In this document: in pieces, positions 45,131-54,505 of the stretch
Layout: each line of letters begins with the position of its first letter
Position numbering within the stretch: the first letter of the stretch is position 1
Origin: Agrobacterium cucumeris
GTDB taxonomy: Bacteria; Pseudomonadota; Alphaproteobacteria; Rhizobiales; Rhizobiaceae
NCBI RefSeq assembly: GCF_030036535.1
Contig: NZ_CP080387.1
Coordinates: forward strand, 1,550,001-1,614,000
Direction of reading: 5' to 3'
Length of the DNA: 64,000 bases
The notes under the pieces: generated by a model
What the model was told of the DNA's origin: nothing
The model's database searches: none
The model's input: only the letters and a program-made list of their open reading frames with translations
Program-made: the position numbers and the translations under genes

Positions 45131-48100
45131 TTACTGAAATTCGAAAATCTGCCGGAAGACACCCGGCGCGATCAGCGACAGCGGGTTGATGGTCAGCTTC
45201 GGCTGGTCCGTCTGGCCGGATAGTTTGAAGGTAATGCCGAGCAGTCCCCGGTCGCGGCCGTTGCCGAGGAAGATGCCGATGAAGGGCAACTCGCCAAACA
45301 GCCGGTTCAGGCCATAAGCGGGCATGAAGGTACCGGTCATGTCCATGCGGCCGCTCTGGTCCTTGAGCAACCCCTGGAACGTCGCGCCGATCTGTTCACC
45401 GCGCACCACGCCGTTTTCCACCGCAACCGAACCATTGACGTAAACCACGCGGGCAAAACCGCGCTGGAACTTCTCCGAGCTGACATCGATGTTGCGGCGA
45501 ACCGCATTGTTGAGGCTTCTGCCATCTTCACCGGCGGGGGTGGCGACGATATCCTGCAATTTCGCTTCGTTGACCACGGCGAAATTGCGCAGGTCGAGCG
45601 AACCGCTCCAGTCGCTGCCATTGGCGGTCGTCAGCGCCAGATTGAGAAGACCGCCACGGATGCGGCTGTAGATATTGGCGAAACGGGCAAGCGAACCGGC
45701 ATCACTGCTGGTCAGCGTCACGGTTCCCGTCGCGCCGCGATTGGTGGTCTGCGCCACCACCGCCTGGCCGTTGCCGGTGACACCGCGAAAATCGATCGAA
45801 CGCACCTTGCCGTCGCGCACGCTGATATCGGAACTGACATTGGCGAGGATTTCGTCGTTGAAACCATAGACCTTGTCGAACTGTGTCTTGATGGCAAGCG
45901 AGGGCTGCGAGCGCGACGTGCCATCACCGCCGCCGGAAGAACTGCGCAGTTTCGAAAGGAACGGCCGGACATCGGCGGATTTTCCCGAGGCGGTGATGAT
46001 ATAGCCGTTTTTGGAGGCCGCGACGGAAACGGCATAATTGTCGGAGGGCGACAGCTGCACACGGCTGAGATCGGCTGAAATCAGCCCGTTCTTGCTGAAG
46101 GCGATATCGCCGGCGCCGCCGAAACCGTCCCCGTCGAGGGAAAAATCACTGATCGTCGTGCGGCCATCCACTGTCTCGGTGGTGAAAGCGGCTTTTGCCG
46201 GAATGCCGATACCCTTGCTCCAGCCAAGCCCCGGCAGAATGATCGACGCCCGGGTCAGATCAAGCTTGATGTCCTGCCGTTTCGGATCCGCACCATCAAC
46301 TTCCAGCACCGTCGTGCCGCCAAGAACCGAGGACAGTTCCGGCGCAAGCTTGGCGACCTGCGTTTCGTTCAGGGTCGCCTTCAGCGACAGCGTTGAGGGG
46401 ACATCGCCGTTCTTGCGCACCGGCTCCGTCATCTCGATATCCATCGGCACATCGTCCACACGGCCCTTGCCCTGAAGCTTGAGCTGCCGGTCGTTCAACG
46501 CCATGAAACCGTCCAGCGCCGTCACCTTGTGACCGGCAAAGGGCTTCGTCAGCGCCAGGTTCTTCAAATCGAGATCGGCCGTCCACACCGGCGGAGGCGG
46601 GTTCTGGCTGGACAGCAGGCCAACGGTCAGCTTCGCACTGGCCTTCACGTCACCGGTGAAATCTTCCGGTTTGAACTGCGTATCCTTCAGCGCATTGATC
46701 GGCTTCAGCGTCGCAAGCTCGGCAACGGCGTCGGCAGAGCCGGAAACATTCAACTCGACATTTCCGAGCAGCGGCTTGTCATAAACATTGGAGATGAGGA
46801 ACCGGCTGTTCTCCAGCGCAAGCGACCGGTTGGACGGGAAATAGGATGTCGCCCGCTCGATGTCGACGGTCATGCCGCCGCCGACCATATTGAAATGTGC
46901 ATCGACATCCCGAAGCGGCGGAATATCGCCCGTGGTGTTCAGCCGCGTATCGTCAATATCGAAGCGGATCTGCATTTCGCTCTCGCCGAGCACCAGCGGG
47001 CAGCCGGGACCGCACATCCGCCCCTGCGGAATGAAGATCGCAATCGAGCCATTGGTGACCGTGCCGCCATAAAGGTTGGTTACCACCCACTCACGCGGCT
47101 TGTGCGCCATCCAGAACGGCCAGAGCTGCTTGACCGCCGTGGCCTCCATCTTCGGAATCTGGCCGCCAAAGCTGATTTCCGGCGAGCCTTCACCGAAGCG
47201 GACTTTCAGCGATCCCGCCATGTCTCCAAGCGGACCGGTAACGTAAAGCGCGGGAACGTCGAGCTGCTTTGTCGCCGCCGTAAATTGCCCATCCGCCTTC
47301 AGGCTGAAGGGAACCGGCTCCTCGCCCGAGGCTTCGGCCGAAGCAATTCCGTTGTCGACCCGGAGTGAAAGGCCGAAACCCTCCTCCGTATCGCGGATTT
47401 CACCGGTAACCGGTATAATCGTCCGTCCCAGCTCCAGCCGCGAATTGGCGATTACCAGGGTACTTTTTTCGAAATCATAGCGCGCATTGACGCTGCCGGC
47501 CGTGAAGGGCTGGGCTTCGCCACCAATCAGAAGCGTTCCGTTGCCCATGCCGACAGAAACTTCCAGCTGCGGCTCATGCCCTTCCGCAGCGCGCCGGGCG
47601 ACGATGCTGACACCGGTCTTGACGTTTAGCCCCTCATGCAGATTGCCCTGCGGATCGAATTTTTCCAGAAACGGCCCGATATCGAAACCGTCGATCCGCG
47701 CCTGAAAACCGTCGATCACGCCGCCGGACCCAGATGTCGTCAGCGAGAGACTGGCGATCTCGCCGTTAAACAGCGTCTCCCCGTCAAGCGAATATCCACC
47801 CTGCTGGTCGGGTGTGAGCGACAGCTCGCGTATCTCGATGGTGCGTGGTTTTCCAAGCTCGCCGGGCGGCAGATGCACCGAAACGCTGGAAATATCGATT
47901 TCCTCGGTCCCGCTGCTTAGGAAAGCCTGGGCAAGCTTGTCGAGTTGTCCGAAGGCAGCCTGCAATTGCTGCGGTACGGCGTCGAGCTTGATGCTGGAAA
48001 GATCAAAACCGTTACCCTTGGGCAAAAGTGCCGTGTCGAGCTCCATGCCATCGGCTTCGAGGCTCTGTACCGAGATGCGGCCGGTCAGCAGCGCAAGCGG

Positions 48101-48514
48101 ATCAAGCGCCATGCCGATCGCCCGGGCCCTGCTCAGATGCTGGCCGGAATCCTTCTCGACGATATCCACATCCTCGGCCACCAGCGCCAACCGCAGCCCG
48201 GTGGAGAACCTTATGGCCGAAGAGCCGATCCGGGCGCTGTAATGCGGTCCAAGCGCCCTCTCCAGCGCCTGTTGCGCCTGGCTGGAGAGCGTCTTGTCGA
48301 TCGATCCCGTCTCGACGGAAAGAATGATGCCGCCGATGGACAGGAAGGCCAGCACGAAAAGAGCCGCGAAAATCTTGATAAAGGCGCGTAGCATGGAGCG
48401 CGGCGCCGGGCAATGCACGATGATGGGATCTTCGGCCTGTGCCGAAGGAAGATCGTGCAGGGCAATGATATCGCGCCTGCCGAACTTGACCTTTTCACCC
48501 CTGACTTCAGCCAT
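45131..48514 (-). CDS. Large AsmA-like/DUF3971 envelope protein
   Basis: A 1127-residue protein. A cytoplasmic N-tail of about 40 residues is followed by one transmembrane helix (FIKIFAALFVLAFLSIGGIIL) and then a very long beta-rich region of repeating strand pairs. The middle has the DUF3971 domain; the end (GLNRLFGELPFIGIFLGNGRDRGLLGITFKLSG) is the AsmA C-terminal motif. Proteins of the AsmA/YhdP/TamB group span the periplasm as grooved rods and move phospholipids to the outer membrane. This gene is likely the rhizobial YhdP-like member. It is single and monocistronic. Confidence 0.85.
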   Translation of the reverse strand: MAEVRGEKVKFGRRDIIALHDLPSAQAEDPIIVHCPAPRSMLRAFIKIFAALFVLAFLSIGGIILSVETGSIDKTLSSQAQQALERALGPHYSARIGSSAIRFSTGLRLALVAEDVDIVEKDSGQHLSRARAIGMALDPLALLTGRISVQSLEADGMELDTALLPKGNGFDLSSIKLDAVPQQLQAAFGQLDKLAQAFLSSGTEEIDISSVSVHLPPGELGKPRTIEIRELSLTPDQQGGYSLDGETLFNGEIASLSLTTSGSGGVIDGFQARIDGFDIGPFLEKFDPQGNLHEGLNVKTGVSIVARRAAEGHEPQLEVSVGMGNGTLLIGGEAQPFTAGSVNARYDFEKSTLVIANSRLELGRTIIPVTGEIRDTEEGFGLSLRVDNGIASAEASGEEPVPFSLKADGQFTAATKQLDVPALYVTGPLGDMAGSLKVRFGEGSPEISFGGQIPKMEATAVKQLWPFWMAHKPREWVVTNLYGGTVTNGSIAIFIPQGRMCGPGCPLVLGESEMQIRFDIDDTRLNTTGDIPPLRDVDAHFNMVGGGMTVDIERATSYFPSNRSLALENSRFLISNVYDKPLLGNVELNVSGSADAVAELATLKPINALKDTQFKPEDFTGDVKASAKLTVGLLSSQNPPPPVWTADLDLKNLALTKPFAGHKVTALDGFMALNDRQLKLQGKGRVDDVPMDIEMTEPVRKNGDVPSTLSLKATLNETQVAKLAPELSSVLGGTTVLEVDGADPKRQDIKLDLTRASIILPGLGWSKGIGIPAKAAFTTETVDGRTTISDFSLDGDGFGGAGDIAFSKNGLISADLSRVQLSPSDNYAVSVAASKNGYIITASGKSADVRPFLSKLRSSSGGGDGTSRSQPSLAIKTQFDKVYGFNDEILANVSSDISVRDGKVRSIDFRGVTGNGQAVVAQTTNRGATGTVTLTSSDAGSLARFANIYSRIRGGLLNLALTTANGSDWSGSLDLRNFAVVNEAKLQDIVATPAGEDGRSLNNAVRRNIDVSSEKFQRGFARVVYVNGSVAVENGVVRGEQIGATFQGLLKDQSGRMDMTGTFMPAYGLNRLFGELPFIGIFLGNGRDRGLLGITFKLSGQTDQPKLTINPLSLIAPGVFRQIFEFQ

Positions 48515-48561
48515 ACGCCCGTGCTTGCCCCTGAATAGCTTTTGTTTCGCCGCAACACCGG

Positions 48562-48607
48562 AGCGGGATGGCGAAAAGTGTAAGCGGTTTTCGTCTGGAA
48601 TCCCGCT
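48562..48607. repeat. Nested inverted repeat
   Basis: AGCGGGAT (48562-48569) pairs with ATCCCGCT (48600-48607); inside, GCGAAAA and TTTTCGT can also pair. A related design recurs at 60349-60375. Confidence 0.6.
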
Positions 48608-48620
48608 TTAATTCTTTAAT

Positions 48621-48677
48621 CCAGATCACGATTGAGATTTCGGACCGATTAGACCTGAAATCTCAATCGTGATCTGG
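48621..48677. repeat. Perfect 21-bp inverted repeat with 15-nt loop
   Basis: The arms at 48621-48641 and 48657-48677 are exact reverse complements (starting CCAGATCACG and ending CGTGATCTGG). No T-run follows on either side. It is upstream of both flanking divergent genes, so it is not an ordinary terminator. Confidence 0.85.
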
Positions 48678-48749
48678 ACGACGCGCGGTTTCGCTATATA
48701 TCGAATGTGGCGACTTTCACTCAACATCCCGGCGAAAGAAAGGTAGATT

Positions 48750-49310
48750 ATGACAGACTTGACGATTGGCAGCCCGGCTCCGGATTTTACTTTGCCCCGT
48801 AACGGTGAAGGAACGGTGACATTGTCCAAACTTCAAGGCAAGGCCGTCATTCTCTATTTCTATCCGAAGGACGATACTTCGGGTTGCACCGCAGAAGCGA
48901 TCGACTTCAGCGCGCTGGGCGGCGAATTTGAAGCCGCCAACGCCGTCGTCATCGGCATTTCGCCGGACAGTGTCAAAAGCCACGACAAATTTGCCGCCAA
49001 ACACGCGCTTTCCGTCATGCTGGCCTCCGACGAAGGCCGCAAGGCTCTCGAAGCCTATGGCGTCTGGAAGGAAAAGAGCATGTATGGCAAGAAATACATG
49101 GGTGTGGAACGCACCACCGTCCTCGTCGCACCGGACGGCACAATCGCGGAAATCTGGAACAAGGTGAAGGTTGCAGGCCACGCGCAGGCCGTTCTCGAGG
49201 CTGCAAAAAAGCTCTTAAAAAAACGGATCTTATGTGACGCCCCCGTTCAAAATCATCTCGCTGCGCGGCGGAGCGACGGACGCCATTGCGAGCGCCGATC
49301 TCGACCGTAA
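48750..49310 (+). CDS. bcp: Peroxiredoxin, Bcp type
   Basis: A thioredoxin-fold peroxidase with peroxidatic cysteine C46 in DDTSGCTAEAIDF and the Bcp start SPAPDFTLP. The resolving cysteine, four to five residues later in many Bcp, is absent, so it is probably a 1-Cys or atypical form. The usual length is about 155; here the frame runs to 186 residues, the last 25 overlapping the next gene. An A7 tract at 49217-49223 precedes this tail: one base more would end the protein as KKTDLM. Confidence 0.9.
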   Translation: MTDLTIGSPAPDFTLPRNGEGTVTLSKLQGKAVILYFYPKDDTSGCTAEAIDFSALGGEFEAANAVVIGISPDSVKSHDKFAAKHALSVMLASDEGRKALEAYGVWKEKSMYGKKYMGVERTTVLVAPDGTIAEIWNKVKVAGHAQAVLEAAKKLLKKRILCDAPVQNHLAARRSDGRHCERRSRP

Positions 49311-50061
49311 AACCGCGCTGGCACAGGAAACGGCGACGCGGTGGTTCGAGCGTCGCCTGTCGTTGCGGTCTCCGCTCGATCCACCCTTGCCCGAACGTCC
49401 GGGCAGACCGGAGAAGCCGGAGCTCGTGCCGCCGACCGCCGTCGAGCGCCGCTCGCTTCACACCGTAAAGGGCCGCATCGCCCTGCTGCATGCCATTGCC
49501 CATATTGAACTCAACGCCGTCGATCTCGCGCTCGACATCGTCGCCCGTTATGCGAGCGAACCGGTGCCGCACTCTTTTTTCGACGGCTGGATGCAGGTTG
49601 CCTTCGAGGAGGCGAAACATTTCCGGCTGGTGCGCGACCGGCTCAGAAGCCTCGGGGCGGATTACGGCGATCTGCCCGCCCATGACGGGCTGTGGCAGGC
49701 GGCTCATTCCACCCGCAACAACCTGACCGCGCGGCTGGCCGTCGTGCCGCTCATTCTGGAGGCGCGCGGACTGGACGTTACGCCTTCCCTGCAGGCCAGG
49801 ATGCGGGAAACCGGCGATCTCGAAAGCGCTGCCGTTCTCGATGTCATCTATAACGACGAAAAGGGCCATGTCGCCATCGGCGCCAAATGGTTCCGGTTCC
49901 TGTGCGCCCGTGAAAAGAAGGATCCGGCTGCAACCTTCAGACAACTGGTGCGTGCCAATTTCCGCGGCCCCCTGAAACCGCCCTTCAACGACCTCGCCCG
50001 CGCCGAGGCCGGCCTGACACCGTCCTTTTATCGCTCGCTGACCTCCGTCAGCCACAGCTAA
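49234..50061 (+). CDS. DUF455 ferritin-like protein
   Basis: A 275-residue protein with a ferritin-like four-helix fold. Metal-binding patterns are HAIAHIELNAVDLALD, FEEAKHFRLV and NDEKGHVAIGAKW, each with Glu and His. The family includes MiaE-like tRNA hydroxylases, but the exact role of DUF455 is not settled. The GTG at 49234 overlaps the end of the peroxiredoxin gene by 77 nt. Confidence 0.85.
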   Translation: MTPPFKIISLRGGATDAIASADLDRKTALAQETATRWFERRLSLRSPLDPPLPERPGRPEKPELVPPTAVERRSLHTVKGRIALLHAIAHIELNAVDLALDIVARYASEPVPHSFFDGWMQVAFEEAKHFRLVRDRLRSLGADYGDLPAHDGLWQAAHSTRNNLTARLAVVPLILEARGLDVTPSLQARMRETGDLESAAVLDVIYNDEKGHVAIGAKWFRFLCAREKKDPAATFRQLVRANFRGPLKPPFNDLARAEAGLTPSFYRSLTSVSHS

Positions 50062-50172
50062 AACCGCGCCAGGCAACACGGCACAAGCGCAGATAGATGC
50101 TTCCGGCAAAACTTCGTTAACCTTAACGAATTATGATTTCCTGTGAGAAATCGGCCAGTCCGGAGAGAGATT

Positions 50173-51471
50173 TTGACTGATACAGCGGAAAACCGGGTAT
50201 TCGGCAAAAAGCGGCCGCAGCACGTCCTCATACTGGCGAGCGGCGAAAAAGTTCGGCACATGACCATTCGTCCGTGGATGGCGGCCCTTGCCGGCTGCAC
50301 CATCGGCCTGTTTTCGCTCGGCTATCTCGGCGCTACCGGCTACCTTATCCTGCGTGACGACCTGATCGGTGCGACCATGGCGCGCCAGACCCGCATGCAG
50401 AACGACTATGAAGACCGTATCGCAGCGCTGAGGGCGCAGGTGGACCGGGTCACCTCCCGGCAATTGCTCGACCAGCAGGTCGTTGAAAAGAAAGTGGAAA
50501 AACTGCTGGAACAGCAGGCGGCGCTGACCTCCAGGCACGGGCGAATGAGCGAGTTGCTGGAGCGCGCCGAAAATTCCGGCGTCGCCGCCACACCCGCCAC
50601 GCCCTCTTCCCTTTCAAACGCCATGGTGCCGGAAAAACGCGCCGATCTGACGGGCGGCCTGTCGGCAATCGAAAAGCTTATGGCGCCGCGCAAGCCGCAG
50701 CCGGCCCCCCCCGCCGCAACCGACAAACGCGCCGCTTACGTGCCTCAATCCGGCGAAACACCCTCGGACCGGGCCGATCGGGTGTTTTCCAAAGTGACCA
50801 TTTCATTGAAGGATATCGAGCGCCAGCAGATATCGCGCATTGCCAGATTGACGAACGATGCCGAAGACAAGGCAAGCGCGATGCAGGACATCATCCGGCA
50901 GGCCGGATTGAAAATCGACGAAACCGGCACGGACGATATTGGCGGCCCCTATGCGGCGCCCGAACGCAGCGAAACTGACCCGTTCAACCTGTCGCTGAAC
51001 AATCTCGACAATGCGCTGAACCGGCTGGACATCGTCAAGGAAACCGCAACCGCCCTGCCCTTCGGCAACCCTGCTCCCGGCAGAACGATCACCAGCCGCT
51101 TCGGCAATCGCATGGATCCGTTTCTCGGGCGGCCGGCTCTGCACACAGGCATCGATTTTCGTGCCGAAACCGGCGCCGACGTCAAGGCCACCGGGGCGGG
51201 CAAGGTCACCGTGGCGGAAAATTCCGGCGGTTACGGCAATATGGTCGAGATCGATCACGGTCAGGGCGTCTCGACGCGATTCGGCCATCTCTCCGCAATC
51301 CTCGTCAGGGCCGGCGACAAGGTGGAGGCCGGCGACATCATCGGCCGCGCCGGCAGCACCGGCCGTTCGACCGGTCCACATGTGCATTACGAGGTGCGCC
51401 GCAACGATACGCCGGTCGATCCGATGCGGTTCCTGATCGCCGGTGCCGAGCTTAAAACCTATTTAAAATGA
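50173..51471 (+). CDS. M23-family peptidase (murein hydrolase/activator type)
   Basis: A 432-residue protein with a transmembrane helix (MAALAGCTIGLFSLGYLGATGYLIL) after about 30 cytoplasmic residues, a coiled coil (about 75-130), a disordered Pro-rich linker and a C-terminal LytM domain. The zinc ligands are visible: HTGIDFRA (HxxxD) and HVHYEV (HxH). It acts on peptidoglycan in the periplasm, in cell division or elongation. TTG at 50173 is chosen for GGAGAG 6-7 nt upstream; GTG at 50143 lacks one. Confidence 0.85.
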   Translation: MTDTAENRVFGKKRPQHVLILASGEKVRHMTIRPWMAALAGCTIGLFSLGYLGATGYLILRDDLIGATMARQTRMQNDYEDRIAALRAQVDRVTSRQLLDQQVVEKKVEKLLEQQAALTSRHGRMSELLERAENSGVAATPATPSSLSNAMVPEKRADLTGGLSAIEKLMAPRKPQPAPPAATDKRAAYVPQSGETPSDRADRVFSKVTISLKDIERQQISRIARLTNDAEDKASAMQDIIRQAGLKIDETGTDDIGGPYAAPERSETDPFNLSLNNLDNALNRLDIVKETATALPFGNPAPGRTITSRFGNRMDPFLGRPALHTGIDFRAETGADVKATGAGKVTVAENSGGYGNMVEIDHGQGVSTRFGHLSAILVRAGDKVEAGDIIGRAGSTGRSTGPHVHYEVRRNDTPVDPMRFLIAGAELKTYLK

Positions 51472-51690
51472 CGCCCCAGATTTAACGCTTTTTTTGCGCT
51501 TTTTACGATAAATCGCACGAAACTGCGCCACAGGCTGAAAAGCCTCGTCAGAACCGCGACGTTTCGCGTGCTTTTCCCGTTGTTTCCTTGACTTTCCGGC
51601 AATTTGGGCATATCCCCGCGCCAAGTCTTTGCAAGTGTCGCAGCGGCACGCAGGTGTTCTTACCGAACCAGAACGGAAAAAGTTCTTCCT

Positions 51691-53190
51691 TTGACAACAT
51701 TCTCTGATCTTGGCCTGAGCCAAAAAGTTCTTTCCGCTATTGCAGATGCCGGCTACACGACGCCGACACCCATTCAGGCCGGCGCCATTCCGCCCGCACT
51801 GGAAAAGCGTGATATCTGCGGTATCGCACAGACCGGCACGGGCAAAACCGCGTCCTTTGTGCTGCCGATGCTCACCCTGCTCGAAAAGGGTCGCGCACGC
51901 GCCAGAATGCCGCGCACGCTGATCCTTGAGCCCACCCGTGAGCTTGCGGCGCAGGTGGCCGAGAATTTCGAGAAATACGGCAAGAATCACAAGCTGAACG
52001 TCGCCCTGCTTATCGGCGGCGTGTCGTTCGAAGATCAGGATCGCAAGCTCGAGCGTGGCGCCGATGTTCTCATCTGCACCCCCGGCCGTCTTCTTGACCA
52101 TTGCGAGCGCGGCAAGCTGTTGATGACCGGCGTTGAAATCCTCGTCATCGACGAAGCCGACCGCATGCTGGACATGGGTTTCATTCCCGATATCGAACGT
52201 ATCGTGAAGATGATTCCCTTTACCCGGCAAACACTGTTCTTTTCGGCCACCATGCCGCCGGAAATCCAGAAGCTGGCCGACCGCTTCCTTCAGAACCCGG
52301 AACGCATCGAGGTCGCCAAGCCCTCCTCCACCGCGAAAACGGTTACGCAGAACATCGTCGCTGCGCATAACAAGGACTATGAGAAGCGCGCTGTCCTGCG
52401 TGATCTCGTCCGCGCCGAAGAGGCCGAACTCAAGAACGCGATCATTTTCTGCAATCGCAAGAAAGATGTCGCCGACCTGTTCCGTTCGCTCGACCGTCAC
52501 GGTTTTTCCGTCGGCGCGCTGCATGGCGACATGGACCAGCGTTCGCGCACCACGATGCTGCAGAACTTCAGGGATGGCAATCTGACGCTGCTCGTCGCCT
52601 CCGACGTTGCGGCGCGCGGACTTGATATCCCCGATGTCAGCCACGTCTTCAACTTCGACGTTCCCATTCATGCCGAAGACTATGTCCACCGCATTGGCCG
52701 CACCGGCCGTGCAGGCCGTTCGGGCAAAGCCTTCACCATCGTCACCAGAAATGACGCTAAATATCTCGACGCGATCGAAAAGCTGATCGGCGAAAAGATC
52801 GAGTGGCTGAATGGCGACCTCTCCTCGCTGCCCGCACCCATGGAAAGCTTTGAAAGCAATTCCGGCCGCCGGGGCAACAAGGAACGGGGTGGCAGGGGCC
52901 GCGACAGGAACCGTCGCGATGCGGCTCCGGTCGAAAACATTAATCAGGATGTACAATCCGCTGCGGTTACCGAGATCGTGGCTCACGGAGACGACAAGGT
53001 GAAAGCAGAACGCAGACCGGAAAAGACCCCGCGCAATTCCGACCGCAACATCCGTAATCCGCTGCACGCCAATGACGACAACCGCGAGCGCCGCCGCCAC
53101 TATCGCGACCATGATGACGGCCCGACCCCGGTCGGCTTCGGCGACGACATTCCCGCCTTCATGCTGATCGTGGCCAACGCCAAGGGCTGA
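51691..53190 (+). CDS. DEAD-box ATP-dependent RNA helicase
   Basis: A 499-residue RhlE-type helicase: Q-motif region FSDLGLSQKVLSA, motif I AQTGTGKTASF, Ia PTRELAAQV, II VIDEADRML, III FSATMPPE, V VASDVAARGLDIP, VI HRIGRTGRAGRSG. The C-terminal 130 residues are Arg/Gly/Asp-rich and disordered. It remodels RNA and ribosomal precursors, often in the cold. The family start suggests the TTG at 51691 (TTFSDLGL); another TTG 87 nt upstream is in frame. Confidence 0.93.
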   Translation: MTTFSDLGLSQKVLSAIADAGYTTPTPIQAGAIPPALEKRDICGIAQTGTGKTASFVLPMLTLLEKGRARARMPRTLILEPTRELAAQVAENFEKYGKNHKLNVALLIGGVSFEDQDRKLERGADVLICTPGRLLDHCERGKLLMTGVEILVIDEADRMLDMGFIPDIERIVKMIPFTRQTLFFSATMPPEIQKLADRFLQNPERIEVAKPSSTAKTVTQNIVAAHNKDYEKRAVLRDLVRAEEAELKNAIIFCNRKKDVADLFRSLDRHGFSVGALHGDMDQRSRTTMLQNFRDGNLTLLVASDVAARGLDIPDVSHVFNFDVPIHAEDYVHRIGRTGRAGRSGKAFTIVTRNDAKYLDAIEKLIGEKIEWLNGDLSSLPAPMESFESNSGRRGNKERGGRGRDRNRRDAAPVENINQDVQSAAVTEIVAHGDDKVKAERRPEKTPRNSDRNIRNPLHANDDNRERRRHYRDHDDGPTPVGFGDDIPAFMLIVANAKG

Positions 53191-53203
53191 GGCCAGTACC
53201 AAT

Positions 53204-53620
53204 ATGACGCCGACAATCAAACCAGGGCTCGATTTTCCGGGTGTCGGCGTAGGCCTTGCGATATTGCGCGATGGCCAGTTGCTTCTCTGCCGGCGCTTGA
53301 AAGCACCGGAAGCCGGATACTGGAGTATTCCGGGCGGCAAGGTTGATCACCTCGAATCCTCCCTCGCCGCAGCACGGCGAGAGGCCGAAGAAGAGACCGG
53401 GCTGACCATCGGCAAGGTCGAATTTCTCTGTCACAGCGAATATATCGATACCGAAGAACGGCACCATTGGGTGTCGCTGATCTTCGTCGCCCGCGATACC
53501 CGTGGCGAGCCGGCACTGACCGAACCGGACAAGCTTTCCGATATTGGCTGGTTTTATCCCGACAATCTTCCCGCACCCATTTCCGCCTTCGCGAGGGACG
53601 CGCTGGCCGCCCTGAAATGA
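53204..53620 (+). CDS. Nudix hydrolase
   Basis: A 138-residue protein with the full Nudix box: GGKVDHLESSLAAARREAEE plus ETGL (about 45-68), matching Gx5Ex7REUxEExGU. VGVGLAILRDGQLLLCRRLK opens the fold. Substrates of such enzymes are nucleoside diphosphate derivatives; this one may be a nucleotide-triphosphate cleaner. It lies 13 nt after the helicase gene and is probably in the same transcript. Confidence 0.93.
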   Translation: MTPTIKPGLDFPGVGVGLAILRDGQLLLCRRLKAPEAGYWSIPGGKVDHLESSLAAARREAEEETGLTIGKVEFLCHSEYIDTEERHHWVSLIFVARDTRGEPALTEPDKLSDIGWFYPDNLPAPISAFARDALAALK

Positions 53621-53811
53621 CGCCGAATAAGGGACCGGCAAGTGCAACGGTTACCGCAGGCCGGGCGTCTTTAAAATCTGGAACGGGTGCGTCGAAAAAG
53701 GCGGAAGCCTCGCCTGCCTGCAATGAAGGCAAGCCGGCAGAGCGATTTCTTTTCGGCAAATATAATAATAAGAGAACAGCTTTGCGTGAAGCTTTTCAGA
53801 TTCAATTTTAA
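53617..53811 (+). CDS. Possible small basic protein coupled to the Nudix gene
   Basis: A 64-residue frame whose ATG overlaps the Nudix stop (ATGA). It is rich in Ala, Lys and Gly and ends FQIQF. The overlap supports translation, but the composition changes to AT-rich midway and I see no family. It may be chance. Confidence 0.3.
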   Translation: MTPNKGPASATVTAGRASLKSGTGASKKAEASPACNEGKPAERFLFGKYNNKRTALREAFQIQF

Positions 53812-53836
53812 ATTGCTTAAATTAGCTTTATGTAAA

Positions 53837-53864
53837 AAACCGCCCCAGTTTCCCGAAGCGGTTT
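53837..53864. terminator. Hairpin AAACCGC/GCGGTTT
   Basis: A 7-bp stem with A/T flanks on both sides, after the Nudix region; a likely intrinsic terminator that could act in either direction. Confidence 0.65.
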
Positions 53865-54505
53865 ATACGTAATGAAAATAATAGAATATAGAATGTAATA
53901 TAGTCTGGCAGTGCTTATAATCGGAACACTTTCCGAGGCTGGTTACAGCCAATTTCAGTCGTCCCCTGAAACACGTATATCTAAGCTAAACATTTACTTT
54001 CCGTCAAGCAAATCTTCTCGCAAATGCGAAAAAAGACACGAAGAAAAATTGACGGAGAGCCAAAAAACTAATTTTTTTCTTTTAATATCAATAATTTAAA
54101 TATATGAAAATAAAATGTGCACTTTTCGCGGCTGCACTTTAAAGGGCAAAACAGCGCACAAGCCATTGCTAAACTGTGCTTATACGCATCGCGTGTTACA
54201 GTTTTATAAAGTAAAAATCCTCTCAACAAGTAATGGAGATACTTCTCCCGTCACGCGTCTCACGAGCGACTTGTCGATCAGCAAAAATGAATCCGCAATC
54301 AAGACAGTAGCGCACAATCATATTGGATAGCAGCAACTACAACGTGTCTTTAGACCCCGTTTGCTTGAATCGGACAACTGGCGATCAAAACCGCCGCCTC
54401 GTGCACCGCGATATGCGATTATGCTGGGGTTCCGGCGATTTTTCCTTTGGAAAACCGTTTGTTGCCGATAAACATCAAGCGGGACAACAGGATTTCGCTC
54501 ACGTC
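53865..54505. other. AT-rich intergenic stretch
   Basis: About 640 nt, strongly AT-rich from 53865 to 54330 and different in composition from the flanking core genes. Short frames lack ribosome binding sites. It may hold the promoter of the binding-protein gene, an sRNA or decayed acquired DNA; none can be shown from the sequence alone. Confidence 0.4.

Noticed and set aside
51463..53340. 625-codon open frame antisense to the DEAD-box helicase
   Set aside because: It mirrors the high-GC helicase gene, whose motifs are unambiguous; no family features or ribosome binding site.
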